From the NCBI RefSeq assembly GCF_000517545.1, contig NZ_BAIV01000005.1, forward strand, positions 124,001 to 188,000: DNA of 64,000 bases, read 5' to 3'. Below, one piece after another: positions 8,234 through 15,941 of this stretch. The number at the start of each line of letters is the position of its first letter. The stretch's first letter is position 1. The translations under genes were made by a program, and so were the position numbers. The DNA is from Bacteroides reticulotermitis JCM 10512 (GTDB lineage Bacteria; Bacteroidota; Bacteroidia; Bacteroidales; Bacteroidaceae). The notes beneath the pieces were generated by a model, which had not been told where the DNA came from, made no database searches, and saw nothing but the letters and a program-made list of their open reading frames with translations.

Positions 8234-9679
8234 TTAGGGTTTCAATACTACTTTTTGACGGAACGATTGTCCGAAGCGATTGGTTGCGACAACCTCTGCC
8301 TGTTGGGCCTGATGGGAGGGGCGTACGCGGAAAAGGTGGTAGGTGTGATAACCGGTTCCTTTGCCTTTATTCATCGTGATGAAAGCTTGGTCTTCGTCGT
8401 CAAATGATTCCAGCACGCCTTTTTTCTCTACTCCGTCTTCATAATACTTCAGTGTCCAGGCAGGATCGTAATCCCAGATGTTGGCAACCAGAAATTCCGG
8501 TTGCGACTGGAACTCGCCCGGTTTGTAGATGCGGAACTGATAATCCAATGGCTGTCCGGTAGCTTTATACTGCCAGGATACCTGATCCCCTTTCACATTC
8601 AGCAAGAGGTAACCGTTGGGAGCTCCGCATCGGTTCACTTCTCCTGCCCACCAGGCTCCGCATGCGGCACCGATGTTGTGCTCGTAAATGTTGGGAGACA
8701 CCACACGGTTCTCGTAATAATGGGTATGTCCGGCGAATATATGGGTTTGGTAAGCGTTGAGTATTTCGAATAGTTGAGCGGCGTTACGGGCGTTCCCGTC
8801 GCCATTGTGAGAATGGTTGGCAACGGGCGCGTGTAGGTTGAGTAATACCAAGGTACCCGGTGCTACGTAGCTGAGGTCTTTCTTTAGCCATTCTAATTGG
8901 GCAGGCGTGAACCGTTCTTCGTATTTTTTTTGTCCGTAGTAGTCGATGTCTTTCATCGAAATGATATGAGCTTTGCCTACGTTAAACGAATAATCGGTCG
9001 GCCCAAAGTTCGCTTCAAAGACATGCTCCGCCCATTCATCTGCTGTTGGCGTGTTGTTTAGCGCGGCGTATTGAAGATCAAAATCATGGTTGCCAATGGT
9101 GTGATACATCGTCAGGTTGAGTTTGGCGATCGACTCTTTATAAGGAGCGAAGAGTTGCATCGCATCCCAAACAATGTCACCTAGCATCATGCCGTAAATC
9201 TCTTGTCCGCCCAATGAACCTAAAGTTGCTTCCAGATCCGGCAGGGTTTCGGTACGGAAACGGTCTAGCTGCTTCTCGTTTTTCACCTGTGGGTCGGAGA
9301 TCGCGATGAATACAAAGTCGTCTGTTGGGGCCGTCCGTCTTTCCAATACAAAATTGTGTTGGTTGATTTGCTGCGTTTTGTTTAGGGGTGCATAATAACC
9401 GAAGGGAAGCGCGTCTTTTATCTTGGCTTTGTATTCAGCGGGTACCGACAGGTAGACAAACTTGGACTGACAGAGGTCGGACAGCAACGAATAGCGTCCT
9501 TTCTCATCCGTTTGCGTGAAGTTTGCTCCATCCGTTACCACTACACCGGCTATCGGTTTCTTTCCGGTGTCGGTTACGACACCTTTCACTGTCACCTTCT
9601 CCTTCATCGAGGCTTGAACCACGCTGCTGCTTACCGTCAGGAGAAGCAAGAGGGAGATTAAAAGTTTACTTGTTTTCAT
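8234..9679 (-). CDS. Secreted calcineurin-like phosphoesterase with N- and C-terminal accessory domains
   Basis: 481 aa. A signal peptide (KLLISLLLLLTVSSSVVQAS) is followed by a carboxypeptidase-regulatory-like beta domain (VKGVVTDTGKKPIAGVVVTD, about 30-110), a metallophosphatase core and a C-terminal beta domain. Core metal-binding motifs are visible: ISDPQ, MLGDIVWD, IGNHDFD, LNLHAPV and FAGHTHYY. The first motif has DPQ in place of the usual DxH. The three-part layout matches the MetallophosN/Metallophos/MetallophosC proteins common in Bacteroides; their substrates are not established. It is probably periplasmic or surface-exposed. It is a single gene, divergent from the TonB-dependent receptor operon across a 358-bp gap. 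Confidence 0.88.
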   Translation of the reverse strand: MKTSKLLISLLLLLTVSSSVVQASMKEKVTVKGVVTDTGKKPIAGVVVTDGANFTQTDEKGRYSLLSDLCQSKFVYLSVPAEYKAKIKDALPFGYYAPLNKTQQINQHNFVLERRTAPTDDFVFIAISDPQVKNEKQLDRFRTETLPDLEATLGSLGGQEIYGMMLGDIVWDAMQLFAPYKESIAKLNLTMYHTIGNHDFDLQYAALNNTPTADEWAEHVFEANFGPTDYSFNVGKAHIISMKDIDYYGQKKYEERFTPAQLEWLKKDLSYVAPGTLVLLNLHAPVANHSHNGDGNARNAAQLFEILNAYQTHIFAGHTHYYENRVVSPNIYEHNIGAACGAWWAGEVNRCGAPNGYLLLNVKGDQVSWQYKATGQPLDYQFRIYKPGEFQSQPEFLVANIWDYDPAWTLKYYEDGVEKKGVLESFDDEDQAFITMNKGKGTGYHTYHLFRVRPSHQAQQAEVVATNRFGQSFRQKVVLKP

Positions 9680-10037
9680 TGAGTTCTGTGAATCTAATTA
9701 ATTTATCAGCAAAGAGAGCTGAATGGAGTGAAATGGGAATGACAGAGAAGTAACATTTGCGTTTCCACGGGTGATTATGGGCAAAGGCTACTGTCCGGCA
9801 ACTTCTTCGATTCGAATATACACGTTTTCTTTTAAATAAGCAATAATCCTGAGACATACTGTTTTAGCTTCATCGACCGAATGAAGAACTGCCGGCGAAA
9901 GTGGTTGAAACGTATGTATATGAAATAGTCCGTTCTATATAATTTTCAGTGTGGTCTGTCTACTAAACTCAAAACGAAGGCGAATGCAGCTTATGTTTGC
10001 GGCATGGAAATATTAAAACTCAAATAAGATTAAAAAG
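9680..10037. other. Divergent intergenic region
   Basis: 358 bp between the phosphoesterase (minus) and the TonB-receptor operon (plus). It should contain promoters for both directions. A TATGTTTG box (9992-9999) fits the Bacteroides -7 consensus for the plus strand. No matching box was found for the minus-strand gene. The short reading frames here show no family features. Confidence 0.45.
9992..9999 (+). promoter_or_regulatory. Candidate -7 box for the TonB-receptor/LytS/LytTR operon
   Basis: TATGTTTG matches TAnnTTTG and lies 38 bp before the receptor start codon. No TTTG -33 element stands at the usual distance, so a regulator may be needed. The LytTR protein encoded in the operon is a candidate. 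Confidence 0.35.
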
Positions 10038-12380
10038 ATGCGGAAAATAACTCTTGTAATGATGGCTTTGCTTGTACTATCGCAAGTCATATCTGCTCAA
10101 AATACGACTGAGCTGACTCAGACAATTCGAGGTGTGGTTAGCGATAACGATTCGGGAGAATTGTTGCAGTCAGCAATGGTGAAGTTAGAAGGCACTTCAA
10201 TTGGCGTTACTACTGATGCGGAAGGAATCTTTGTTTTAAGTCGAGTGCCGATAGGCAGGCATACGGTCTCCGTGAACTATCTCGGTTATGAGACTTCGAT
10301 CATCAAGGAGATACTTGTCGGCTCAGCCAAAGAAGTTTATCTGGAAGTAGGACTTCTTCAGAAGCCAATTGAACTTGAAGGACTGGTTGTTCGGCCCCAG
10401 ATCAATAAAGCGAAACCGCTTAATGAGATGGCTTTACTTGGGGGACAAATGTTCAGCGTAGAAGAAGCAAGTCGTTTCGCGGGGGGAATGGATGACCCCG
10501 CACGTTTGGCTAGCTCGTATGCGGGGGTGGCAACGCCGAGTGTTTCGAACAACGGCATATCCGTGCGGGGTAATGCTCCGAGCCTGCTGCAATGGCGCCT
10601 GGAAGGTGTGGAGATTCCCAATCCCAATCACTTTGCGGATGTCGATGTTTTGGGAGGAGGCTTTTTATCGGCGTTGAGTAGCAATGTACTGGGGAATTCG
10701 GATTTCATGAACGGTGCGTTTCCGGCGGAGTTTAACAATGCGGTTTCGGGTGTATTCGATATGAAGTTGCGCAATGGTAATAATCAAAACTACGAGCACA
10801 CTTTCCAGTTTGGCGTGCTAGGTATCGATTTTGCCTCCGAAGGGCCTATCAGCAAAAAGCAACGCTCTTCATATTTGGTGAATTACCGTTATTCGACCAC
10901 GCAACTTGTAGAGAAAATACGTGGGAAAGAAGATATGGGCGGTACGCTTGGTTACCAGGACTTAAACTTCAAACTAAACTTCCCGACTCAAAAGGCAGGC
11001 GTGTTCTCTCTGTGGGGACTAGGATTTATCGATAACGTTGATCCGATTTTAGAAGATTTCGGAAAGTGGAAATACCTTGATGATGGTTCTCTGACCGGTG
11101 CCAAGCAAAAGTCCGGAGCCGGTGGCTTGTCGCATAAATACCTGTTCGGCAATAGGAAAACATCGCTTAATACCACCTTGGCAGTGACCTATTTATGGAA
11201 TAGCATCGATGAAGAAGTGGTGGATCTGGACAACAACCGGAGCCCCCGAACCGATATGACGTTGAATACCACGAATCTGGTGTTTACATCCTTCGTGAAT
11301 CATAAGTTCGGTGCTCGGCACACCAATAAAACAGGTGTGACGGTTACCAATATAGATTACGATATGAATTTAGATTTCACACCGACCTTTGGCAATCCGC
11401 TAGCGAATTATGCTAAAGCAACGGGAAACACGACCCTAATATCGGCCTATAGCAATTCGAAAGTAGCGCTTGGCCGAAAATTCCTTCTCTCTGTCGGCGT
11501 AAATATGCAACATCTGGCCCTCAACAAAAATACAACGGTTGAACCTCGGACCAGCCTGAAGTGGCAAGCTACCCCGAAAAGTTCTTTGGCCGTTGGGTAT
11601 GGCTTGCATAGTCGGATGGAGAAACCGGATGTCTATTTTGTTAAGGATGCCAACGGGAATCAACCGAATAAGAACTTGGATTTGACTAAAAGCCACCATT
11701 TAATACTCTCTTACAACTATCGGATCTCGGATAATATGAATCTACGCGTTGAGCCCTATTATCAATACCTGTTCGATGTTCCGGTTACGGCCGATGGTTC
11801 GTTCTCGATTCTCAATAGAGACCATTACTACCTGACGGAGTTGTTGGTCAATGAGGGTAAGGGACGCAATTACGGAGTTGATCTAACATTCGAACGATAC
11901 TTTCAGCGGGGGCTCTACTATATGGTTACCGCTTCGCTTTTTAACTCGGAATACCGGGCGGCTGACAACAGTTGGTACAGCACAAAGTATAACAGGCGTT
12001 TCATCCTGAATGGCTTGATCGGTAAAGAGTGGATGTTCAAACGTGATGTGCTGGGGGTAAACCTAAAGCTGACGTTAATGGGTGGCAAACGTTATTCTCC
12101 GGTAGACGAAGCGGCGACAATGGCTCATCCCGACAAAGAAGTGCAATATGATGAGACTCGGATGTATGCCGAACAGTTTTCTCCGATGTTCATAGGCGAC
12201 TTCTCGATAAGCTATAAGATGAATAGAAAGCGTGTGGCACACGAATTTGCGATTAAAAGTGTGAACGCAACTAAGCAAAAGGAGTATAAAGAACATAAGT
12301 ACAACATCCAAACAGGTGTTATCGAACCTTACCGTCCGGAGACATCAATGTTTAATATTAGCTATAGAATTGAGTTTTAA
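10038..12380 (+). CDS. TonB-dependent outer membrane receptor with carboxypeptidase-like domain
   Basis: 780 aa. Signal peptide about 1-20, carboxypeptidase-regulatory-like beta domain about 28-105 (IRGVVSDNDSGELLQSAMVK), TonB plug about 120-240 (GISVRGNAPSLLQWRLEGVE, then GAFPAEFNNAVSGVFDMKL), then the barrel ending in the aromatic signal YRIEF. Unlike the transporter at 2.7-6.1 kb it has no STN domain and no SusD partner. It starts a plus-strand unit with two LytS-like proteins and a LytTR regulator, the next gene beginning 15 bp after its stop. The context suggests that its import or surface role is sensed or controlled by this two-component system. The substrate is unknown. Confidence 0.88.
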   Translation: MRKITLVMMALLVLSQVISAQNTTELTQTIRGVVSDNDSGELLQSAMVKLEGTSIGVTTDAEGIFVLSRVPIGRHTVSVNYLGYETSIIKEILVGSAKEVYLEVGLLQKPIELEGLVVRPQINKAKPLNEMALLGGQMFSVEEASRFAGGMDDPARLASSYAGVATPSVSNNGISVRGNAPSLLQWRLEGVEIPNPNHFADVDVLGGGFLSALSSNVLGNSDFMNGAFPAEFNNAVSGVFDMKLRNGNNQNYEHTFQFGVLGIDFASEGPISKKQRSSYLVNYRYSTTQLVEKIRGKEDMGGTLGYQDLNFKLNFPTQKAGVFSLWGLGFIDNVDPILEDFGKWKYLDDGSLTGAKQKSGAGGLSHKYLFGNRKTSLNTTLAVTYLWNSIDEEVVDLDNNRSPRTDMTLNTTNLVFTSFVNHKFGARHTNKTGVTVTNIDYDMNLDFTPTFGNPLANYAKATGNTTLISAYSNSKVALGRKFLLSVGVNMQHLALNKNTTVEPRTSLKWQATPKSSLAVGYGLHSRMEKPDVYFVKDANGNQPNKNLDLTKSHHLILSYNYRISDNMNLRVEPYYQYLFDVPVTADGSFSILNRDHYYLTELLVNEGKGRNYGVDLTFERYFQRGLYYMVTASLFNSEYRAADNSWYSTKYNRRFILNGLIGKEWMFKRDVLGVNLKLTLMGGKRYSPVDEAATMAHPDKEVQYDETRMYAEQFSPMFIGDFSISYKMNRKRVAHEFAIKSVNATKQKEYKEHKYNIQTGVIEPYRPETSMFNISYRIEF

Positions 12381-12395
12381 TTCATATATTTGGAA

Positions 12396-13397
12396 ATGAT
12401 TGGTAGTGAATATAAGAATATATTATTTGATTTTCTGACACAGTCGAGATTCAAAGTGTGGCGACATCTTGTTTTCGTGTCGGCACTGATTCCAATTGCT
12501 CTGTCTCAAGCCTTCTTTGTGCTGGGAAGTGCCGAGGGAATAACTATACGCACGATATATCTCTATGGATTGGGTGTGGCCGCTGCTATGGTTGTCTTCT
12601 CCTATTTTAATATCTTCTTTTTGACGCCCCGGCTTCTGATAAAAGGTAGGTATGTGGACTATGTTTTGCTGTTTTTCTTAAGCGTTTATGGATTTGTGAC
12701 AATGAAATACTTTGTTGAATCGCATATTATGGGAGTGGAAAGGGCTGTAACAGGCATCGCGTTGCTGGACTGGCTTTCAAACTCGACCTTATACGGTATC
12801 TGCATTGCCAGTAGTTCGGCGACCTTGTTGTTTAGAGAGTGGATAAAAGATAGTCGCCAAATAGATAGTCTGGAAAACAGTCAGCTTAAAAATGATATTG
12901 AGGAGTTTAAGAATCGCATCAATCCGCAATTGCTTTATTCCACGCTGAGCAGTGCGTCGGTCAAAGCTAAGTCGAACCCTCAACAGACTTCGGAGATTCT
13001 CTTCAAGCTCAGCGAACTGCTTCGATACCAGCTCTATGATTGCGCTCGGGAAAGGGTATTATTAGAATCGGAGATTAAATTCATCGAGAATAACCTGACC
13101 TTGCGACAAGAAAACTCGCTGTTCCGGTTCGGCTATTCCATATCGGCGGAGGGTGATACAAGCCTGTTTGTTGCTCCCGCAGTGTTCATGCCATTAATCG
13201 ACATCGTCTTAAACCAGAAACCTTCGCATCTATCTATCGCTTTTAAGGTTGATGCTCGGTTGAGGCTTGTATGCACGGCCTCGGGTACTAATTTAAGAGA
13301 TTGCAATCTCTTGAAAATCAAACAACGGCTGCAACTACTCAACAGAGAGTTCGAATTGGTAAAAACGGATGAGTCCATAACATTAGTGCTATGCTGA
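12396..13397 (+). CDS. Degenerate LytS-type membrane histidine kinase (predicted catalytically inactive)
   Basis: 333 aa from the ATG at 12396; a TTG two codons earlier is also open. About four membrane spans fill residues 25-145, then a cytoplasmic His_kinase-like region. The conserved phospho-acceptor block, normally INPHFLFNxLN, reads INPQLLYSTLS: the His codon is replaced by CAA (Gln) at 12927-12929. The N-box expected as P-[FL]-[VI]-E-N-A reads PLIDIVLNQ, and the glycine box before the KQRLQLLN helix has lost its glycines. Both phosphorylation and ATP binding are probably lost. It overlaps the following intact kinase by 7 bp and shares its layout, so it is probably a diverged duplicate that could act as a heterodimer partner or sensor subunit. 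That role is inference. Confidence 0.85.
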   Translation: MIGSEYKNILFDFLTQSRFKVWRHLVFVSALIPIALSQAFFVLGSAEGITIRTIYLYGLGVAAAMVVFSYFNIFFLTPRLLIKGRYVDYVLLFFLSVYGFVTMKYFVESHIMGVERAVTGIALLDWLSNSTLYGICIASSSATLLFREWIKDSRQIDSLENSQLKNDIEEFKNRINPQLLYSTLSSASVKAKSNPQQTSEILFKLSELLRYQLYDCARERVLLESEIKFIENNLTLRQENSLFRFGYSISAEGDTSLFVAPAVFMPLIDIVLNQKPSHLSIAFKVDARLRLVCTASGTNLRDCNLLKIKQRLQLLNREFELVKTDESITLVLC

Positions 13398-14416
13398 GTA
13401 AATTTAACTATGTGATCTCTAACCTACTCTTAAAGTCGAACTATTGGATTTTGAGACATTTATTGGTGCAGTTGGCCGTTGTGCTCATTAGTATCAATGC
13501 CTTGTGGGATGCGTCGCTGCACCTTATTCCCAATAGCTTTGCGGACTGGTTGGCTTATTTTTGTGTAATCAATGTACTTATCTACGTCAACGCTTATCTG
13601 CTTGTCCCTCGCCTGCTATTGCAAGGAAGGGTTAAGCTATACCTATTTCTCACTCCGCTATTAATCTTATTGATAATACTGGGTGTGGGTATGATTCAAA
13701 GTGGCTCAGACAATCATTATATAGGAACTCCACCCCTGATTGGTCTGTCGGCAGGCTTCTGTGCATTCGCCCTTTTTATTATAGGATTGACTACGCTTCA
13801 GCTGTGGAAGTATCGCATGGCTAATGCCCAACGGATTAATGACCTGAAAAATGCGACCATGGAGGTCGAGTTGGCGAGTCTTCAGAATCAGATCAATCCC
13901 CATTTCCTATTCAATGTGCTTAATAATGCGAATATTCTGGTTGATGAGGATGCGGATAAGTCCTCATTCATGCTTTCAAAACTAAATGAGTTGTTGCATT
14001 ATCAGGTCGAGAGAGAGGCAAGAGAGCTGGTTCCGCTGAATGAAGACTTGAAATTCCTGGAAGACTATCTGGAACTTGAAAAGATGCGGCGAGATCGGTT
14101 TACATACAACATACGCGTAGTAGGAGACAGCAATATTGAGGTTCCGCCTTTGTTGTTTATTCCATTCGTCGAGAACGCGGTTAAACACAATCCGGGGAAT
14201 GACTCATACGTAGACATCGTTCTTCGAATTGCCGCCGGGAAGTTGTATCTTAAGTGTGAGAATCCGAAGGCGCAAACCGGTTATCCACGCAAAGAGGGTG
14301 GGATAGGCTTGCGTAATATCAAACGCAGACTCGACCTGTTGTTTGAGGATGCCTACAAACTCGAACTGATTGATAAAGAGGAAAAGTATACAGTAATAAT
14401 GGAACTCAAAATATGA
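13391..14416 (+). CDS. LytS-type sensor histidine kinase
   Basis: 341 aa. About four membrane spans lie in residues 20-140, followed by the His_kinase domain (LytS/YehU class). The phospho-acceptor motif INPHFLFNVLNN is intact with His171, as is the N-box IPFVENAVKH (Asn262). The glycine box GGIGLRNIKRRL is present near residue 305. It should autophosphorylate and pass phosphate to the LytTR regulator encoded next, with which it overlaps by 4 bp (ATGA). It also overlaps the degenerate kinase upstream by 7 bp, so all three are probably translationally coupled. The stimulus is unknown; the co-encoded TonB-dependent receptor hints at an outer-membrane or nutrient-linked signal. Confidence 0.93.
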   Translation: MLSKFNYVISNLLLKSNYWILRHLLVQLAVVLISINALWDASLHLIPNSFADWLAYFCVINVLIYVNAYLLVPRLLLQGRVKLYLFLTPLLILLIILGVGMIQSGSDNHYIGTPPLIGLSAGFCAFALFIIGLTTLQLWKYRMANAQRINDLKNATMEVELASLQNQINPHFLFNVLNNANILVDEDADKSSFMLSKLNELLHYQVEREARELVPLNEDLKFLEDYLELEKMRRDRFTYNIRVVGDSNIEVPPLLFIPFVENAVKHNPGNDSYVDIVLRIAAGKLYLKCENPKAQTGYPRKEGGIGLRNIKRRLDLLFEDAYKLELIDKEEKYTVIMELKI

Positions 14417-15123
14417 AGTGTATAGTTGTGGACGACGAGCCTATCGCTCGCCGAGGTATAAAGAAATTAGTTAGTAAAATCTCTTCTCTGGAGTTCGTGG
14501 GGGCTTTTGAAAGTGCGGAGACAGCAGCGGATTTTATGAAAGATAACCCTGTTGATCTTATCTTTCTGGATATTCGAATGCCGGGCATTAGTGGCATAGA
14601 GTTTGCCCGGAAGATTTCGGAAACTACTCTTATCATATTTACAACCGCATTTGCTGAGTTTGCTATTGATAGTTATGAGGTTGATGCCATTGATTATTTG
14701 GTGAAGCCTATAAAGCCCGAACGGTTTAGTAAAGCTGTTGAAAAGGCGATTTACTATCACGAAATGTTGCTCTCGGAAGAGCGTAACACAAATGTGGAGC
14801 AAGTGGAGAATAGTTTTATGTTTATCAAATCAGATCGCCGATTCTTCAAGGTCAACTTTGATGATATCTTATTTATCGAAGGGCTTAAAGATTATGTGAT
14901 AATCCAATCCGAAAGTCAGCGATTGATAACCCATATGAATCTCAAAACGATCCATGAGCAGTTGCCGCAAAGTCAGTTTATACGAATAAACCGATCCTAT
15001 ATAGTCAACAAAGATCGCATAAATTCCTTTAGTAATAATGATGTGTTTATTGACAAATATGAAATTGCTATTGGGAATTTCTACCGGGATTCGTTCTTTG
15101 AGTCGTTGATGGGGCAGGGATAG
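14413..15123 (+). CDS. LytTR-family response regulator
   Basis: 236 aa. The receiver domain spans residues 1-120, with acidic pocket Asp7/Asp8, phospho-acceptor Asp53 (FLDIRMPG) and Lys98 (YLVKPI). A LytTR DNA-binding domain spans about 138-232 (IKSDRRFFKVNFDDILFIEG, then QFIRINRSYIVN). It is the transcriptional output of the LytS-like pair upstream, overlapping the intact kinase by ATGA. Likely targets include its own operon promoter. LytTR proteins bind two imperfect direct repeats spaced by about one helical turn; I did not identify such a pair with confidence in the 358-bp gap before the receptor gene. Confidence 0.94.
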   Translation: MKCIVVDDEPIARRGIKKLVSKISSLEFVGAFESAETAADFMKDNPVDLIFLDIRMPGISGIEFARKISETTLIIFTTAFAEFAIDSYEVDAIDYLVKPIKPERFSKAVEKAIYYHEMLLSEERNTNVEQVENSFMFIKSDRRFFKVNFDDILFIEGLKDYVIIQSESQRLITHMNLKTIHEQLPQSQFIRINRSYIVNKDRINSFSNNDVFIDKYEIAIGNFYRDSFFESLMGQG

Positions 15124-15271
15124 CTTGAGCGGGAAAGACAAAGTCTCTGTCTACACTTTAGCATTGCAGAGCAAGTTGTCCTTTGCAACAGGTTACAAAT
15201 CGGGTAGCACAAACGATTTATTGACTACTTATTTAGTAATAATCGATTGTGGAATAAGTCATTTTGATGAG

Positions 15272-15301
15272 GGGGTAATTAACCAGTTACCCCTTGTTTT
15301 G
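15272..15301 (+). terminator. Terminator after the LytTR operon
   Basis: GGGGTAA (15272-15278) pairs with TTACCCC (15287-15293) across an 8-nt loop and is followed by TTGTTTTGTTT. It lies about 150 bp after the regulator stop. It overlaps the stop codon of the small minus-strand gene that ends at 15287, so the element may serve both strands. Confidence 0.6.
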
Positions 15302-15478
15302 TTTCTTCCCTATCATTAAAGATACTGTACCCCAAATGGAAAGTGATACACCTGTAATTATAGATAAGAACCATTTAGTAATAAAACAATCAGCATTAGA
15401 TAAGTTCATTATCATATAGATTAAAGAAATTAGTATAATACCAATTCCAAGATACTGAATTACATTACCTGTTTTCAT
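15287..15478 (-). CDS. Small two-helix membrane protein, unknown function
   Basis: 63 aa with two hydrophobic segments (about residues 8-25 and 35-55) and a basic tail KKQNKG. I do not recognise a family. The reading frame is supported by an exact Bacteroides promoter just upstream on the same strand (TTTG at 15539-15542, 20 nt, TACATTTG at 15511-15518), which would give a leader of about 27 nt. It stands alone between the LytTR operon and tRNA-Ser. Confidence 0.55.
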   Translation of the reverse strand: MKTGNVIQYLGIGIILISLIYMIMNLSNADCFITKWFLSIITGVSLSIWGTVSLMIGKKQNKG

Positions 15479-15510
15479 ACGAGTAAGATTTAAAAGAGTT
15501 GTAACTGTGG

Positions 15511-15542
15511 CAAATGTATGAACTATTCTTTAAATAAACAAA
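15511..15542 (-). promoter_or_regulatory. Bacteroides-type promoter for the small membrane protein
   Basis: Read on the minus strand: -33 TTTG (15539-15542), 20-nt spacer, -7 TACATTTG (15511-15518). Both elements match the consensus exactly, and the start codon lies 33 bp downstream. Confidence 0.65.
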
Positions 15543-15647
15543 AGTGAACTGTTGATTTCTCGCTCATGGGTAAGATCGCTATCATTTTAAAGAATTGTGT
15601 TATTCACAGAGTATACAAAGATATGTTGTATGAACTCATCTTATGAA

Positions 15648-15692
15648 AAATAACAAGTCCCACAAATCTAAGATTTGTGGGACTTGTTATTT
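15648..15692 (-). terminator. Terminator of tRNA-Ser
   Basis: A 22-bp perfect inverted repeat (15648-15669 and 15671-15692) with one base between the arms. It lies 29 bp past the tRNA 3' end, and U-rich sequence ends the stem on the minus strand. Confidence 0.75.
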
Positions 15693-15720
15693 CAGTACTC
15701 TTTGAGCTTTCATTTGTTAG

Positions 15721-15808
15721 CGGAAAGAGTGGGATTCAAACCCACGGAACGGACAAGCCGTTCACCGGATTTCGAGTCCGGCCCATTCGATCACTCTGGC
15801 ATCTTTCC
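15721..15808 (-). tRNA. tRNA-Ser (anticodon CGA)
   Basis: 88 nt. The acceptor stem GGAAAGA/TCTTTCC, the anticodon arm CCGGA-CTCGAAA-TCCGG with anticodon CGA (codon UCG), a long class II variable arm and the T arm GTGGGTTCAAATCCCAC are all present. The 3' CCA is not encoded. A TACTTTTG box (15820-15827) lies just upstream. Confidence 0.95.
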
Positions 15809-15819
15809 TTTTACGGGTA

Positions 15820-15827
15820 CAAAAGTA
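15820..15827 (-). promoter_or_regulatory. Candidate -7 box for tRNA-Ser
   Basis: On the minus strand this reads TACTTTTG, matching TAnnTTTG, 12 bp before the mature tRNA 5' end. No TTTG -33 element was found at 19-21 nt. Confidence 0.4.
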
Positions 15828-15870
15828 GTGAGTTTTTGGTTTCGTTATTCTCCTAACGGACTCTTTTTTC

Positions 15871-15913
15871 AAAAAAAGTTGCAACCCGAACGCTACTATT
15901 CGGATTGCAACTT
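15871..15913 (-). terminator. Intrinsic terminator of the DUF3857 gene pair
   Basis: A 15-bp stem (15876-15890 with 15899-15913, AAGTTGCAA-type arms, one G-U or mismatch) has an 8-nt loop and is followed on the minus strand by seven T. It lies 29 bp past the DUF3857 stop codon. Confidence 0.85.
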
Positions 15914-15941
15914 CAAAGACTTCCCGCTTTTGTTTCGCGCT

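Noticed and set aside
9666..9857. 63-codon reading frame on the minus strand upstream of the phosphoesterase
   Set aside because: It is Arg/Cys-rich without family features and overlaps the phosphoesterase start; it looks like chance.
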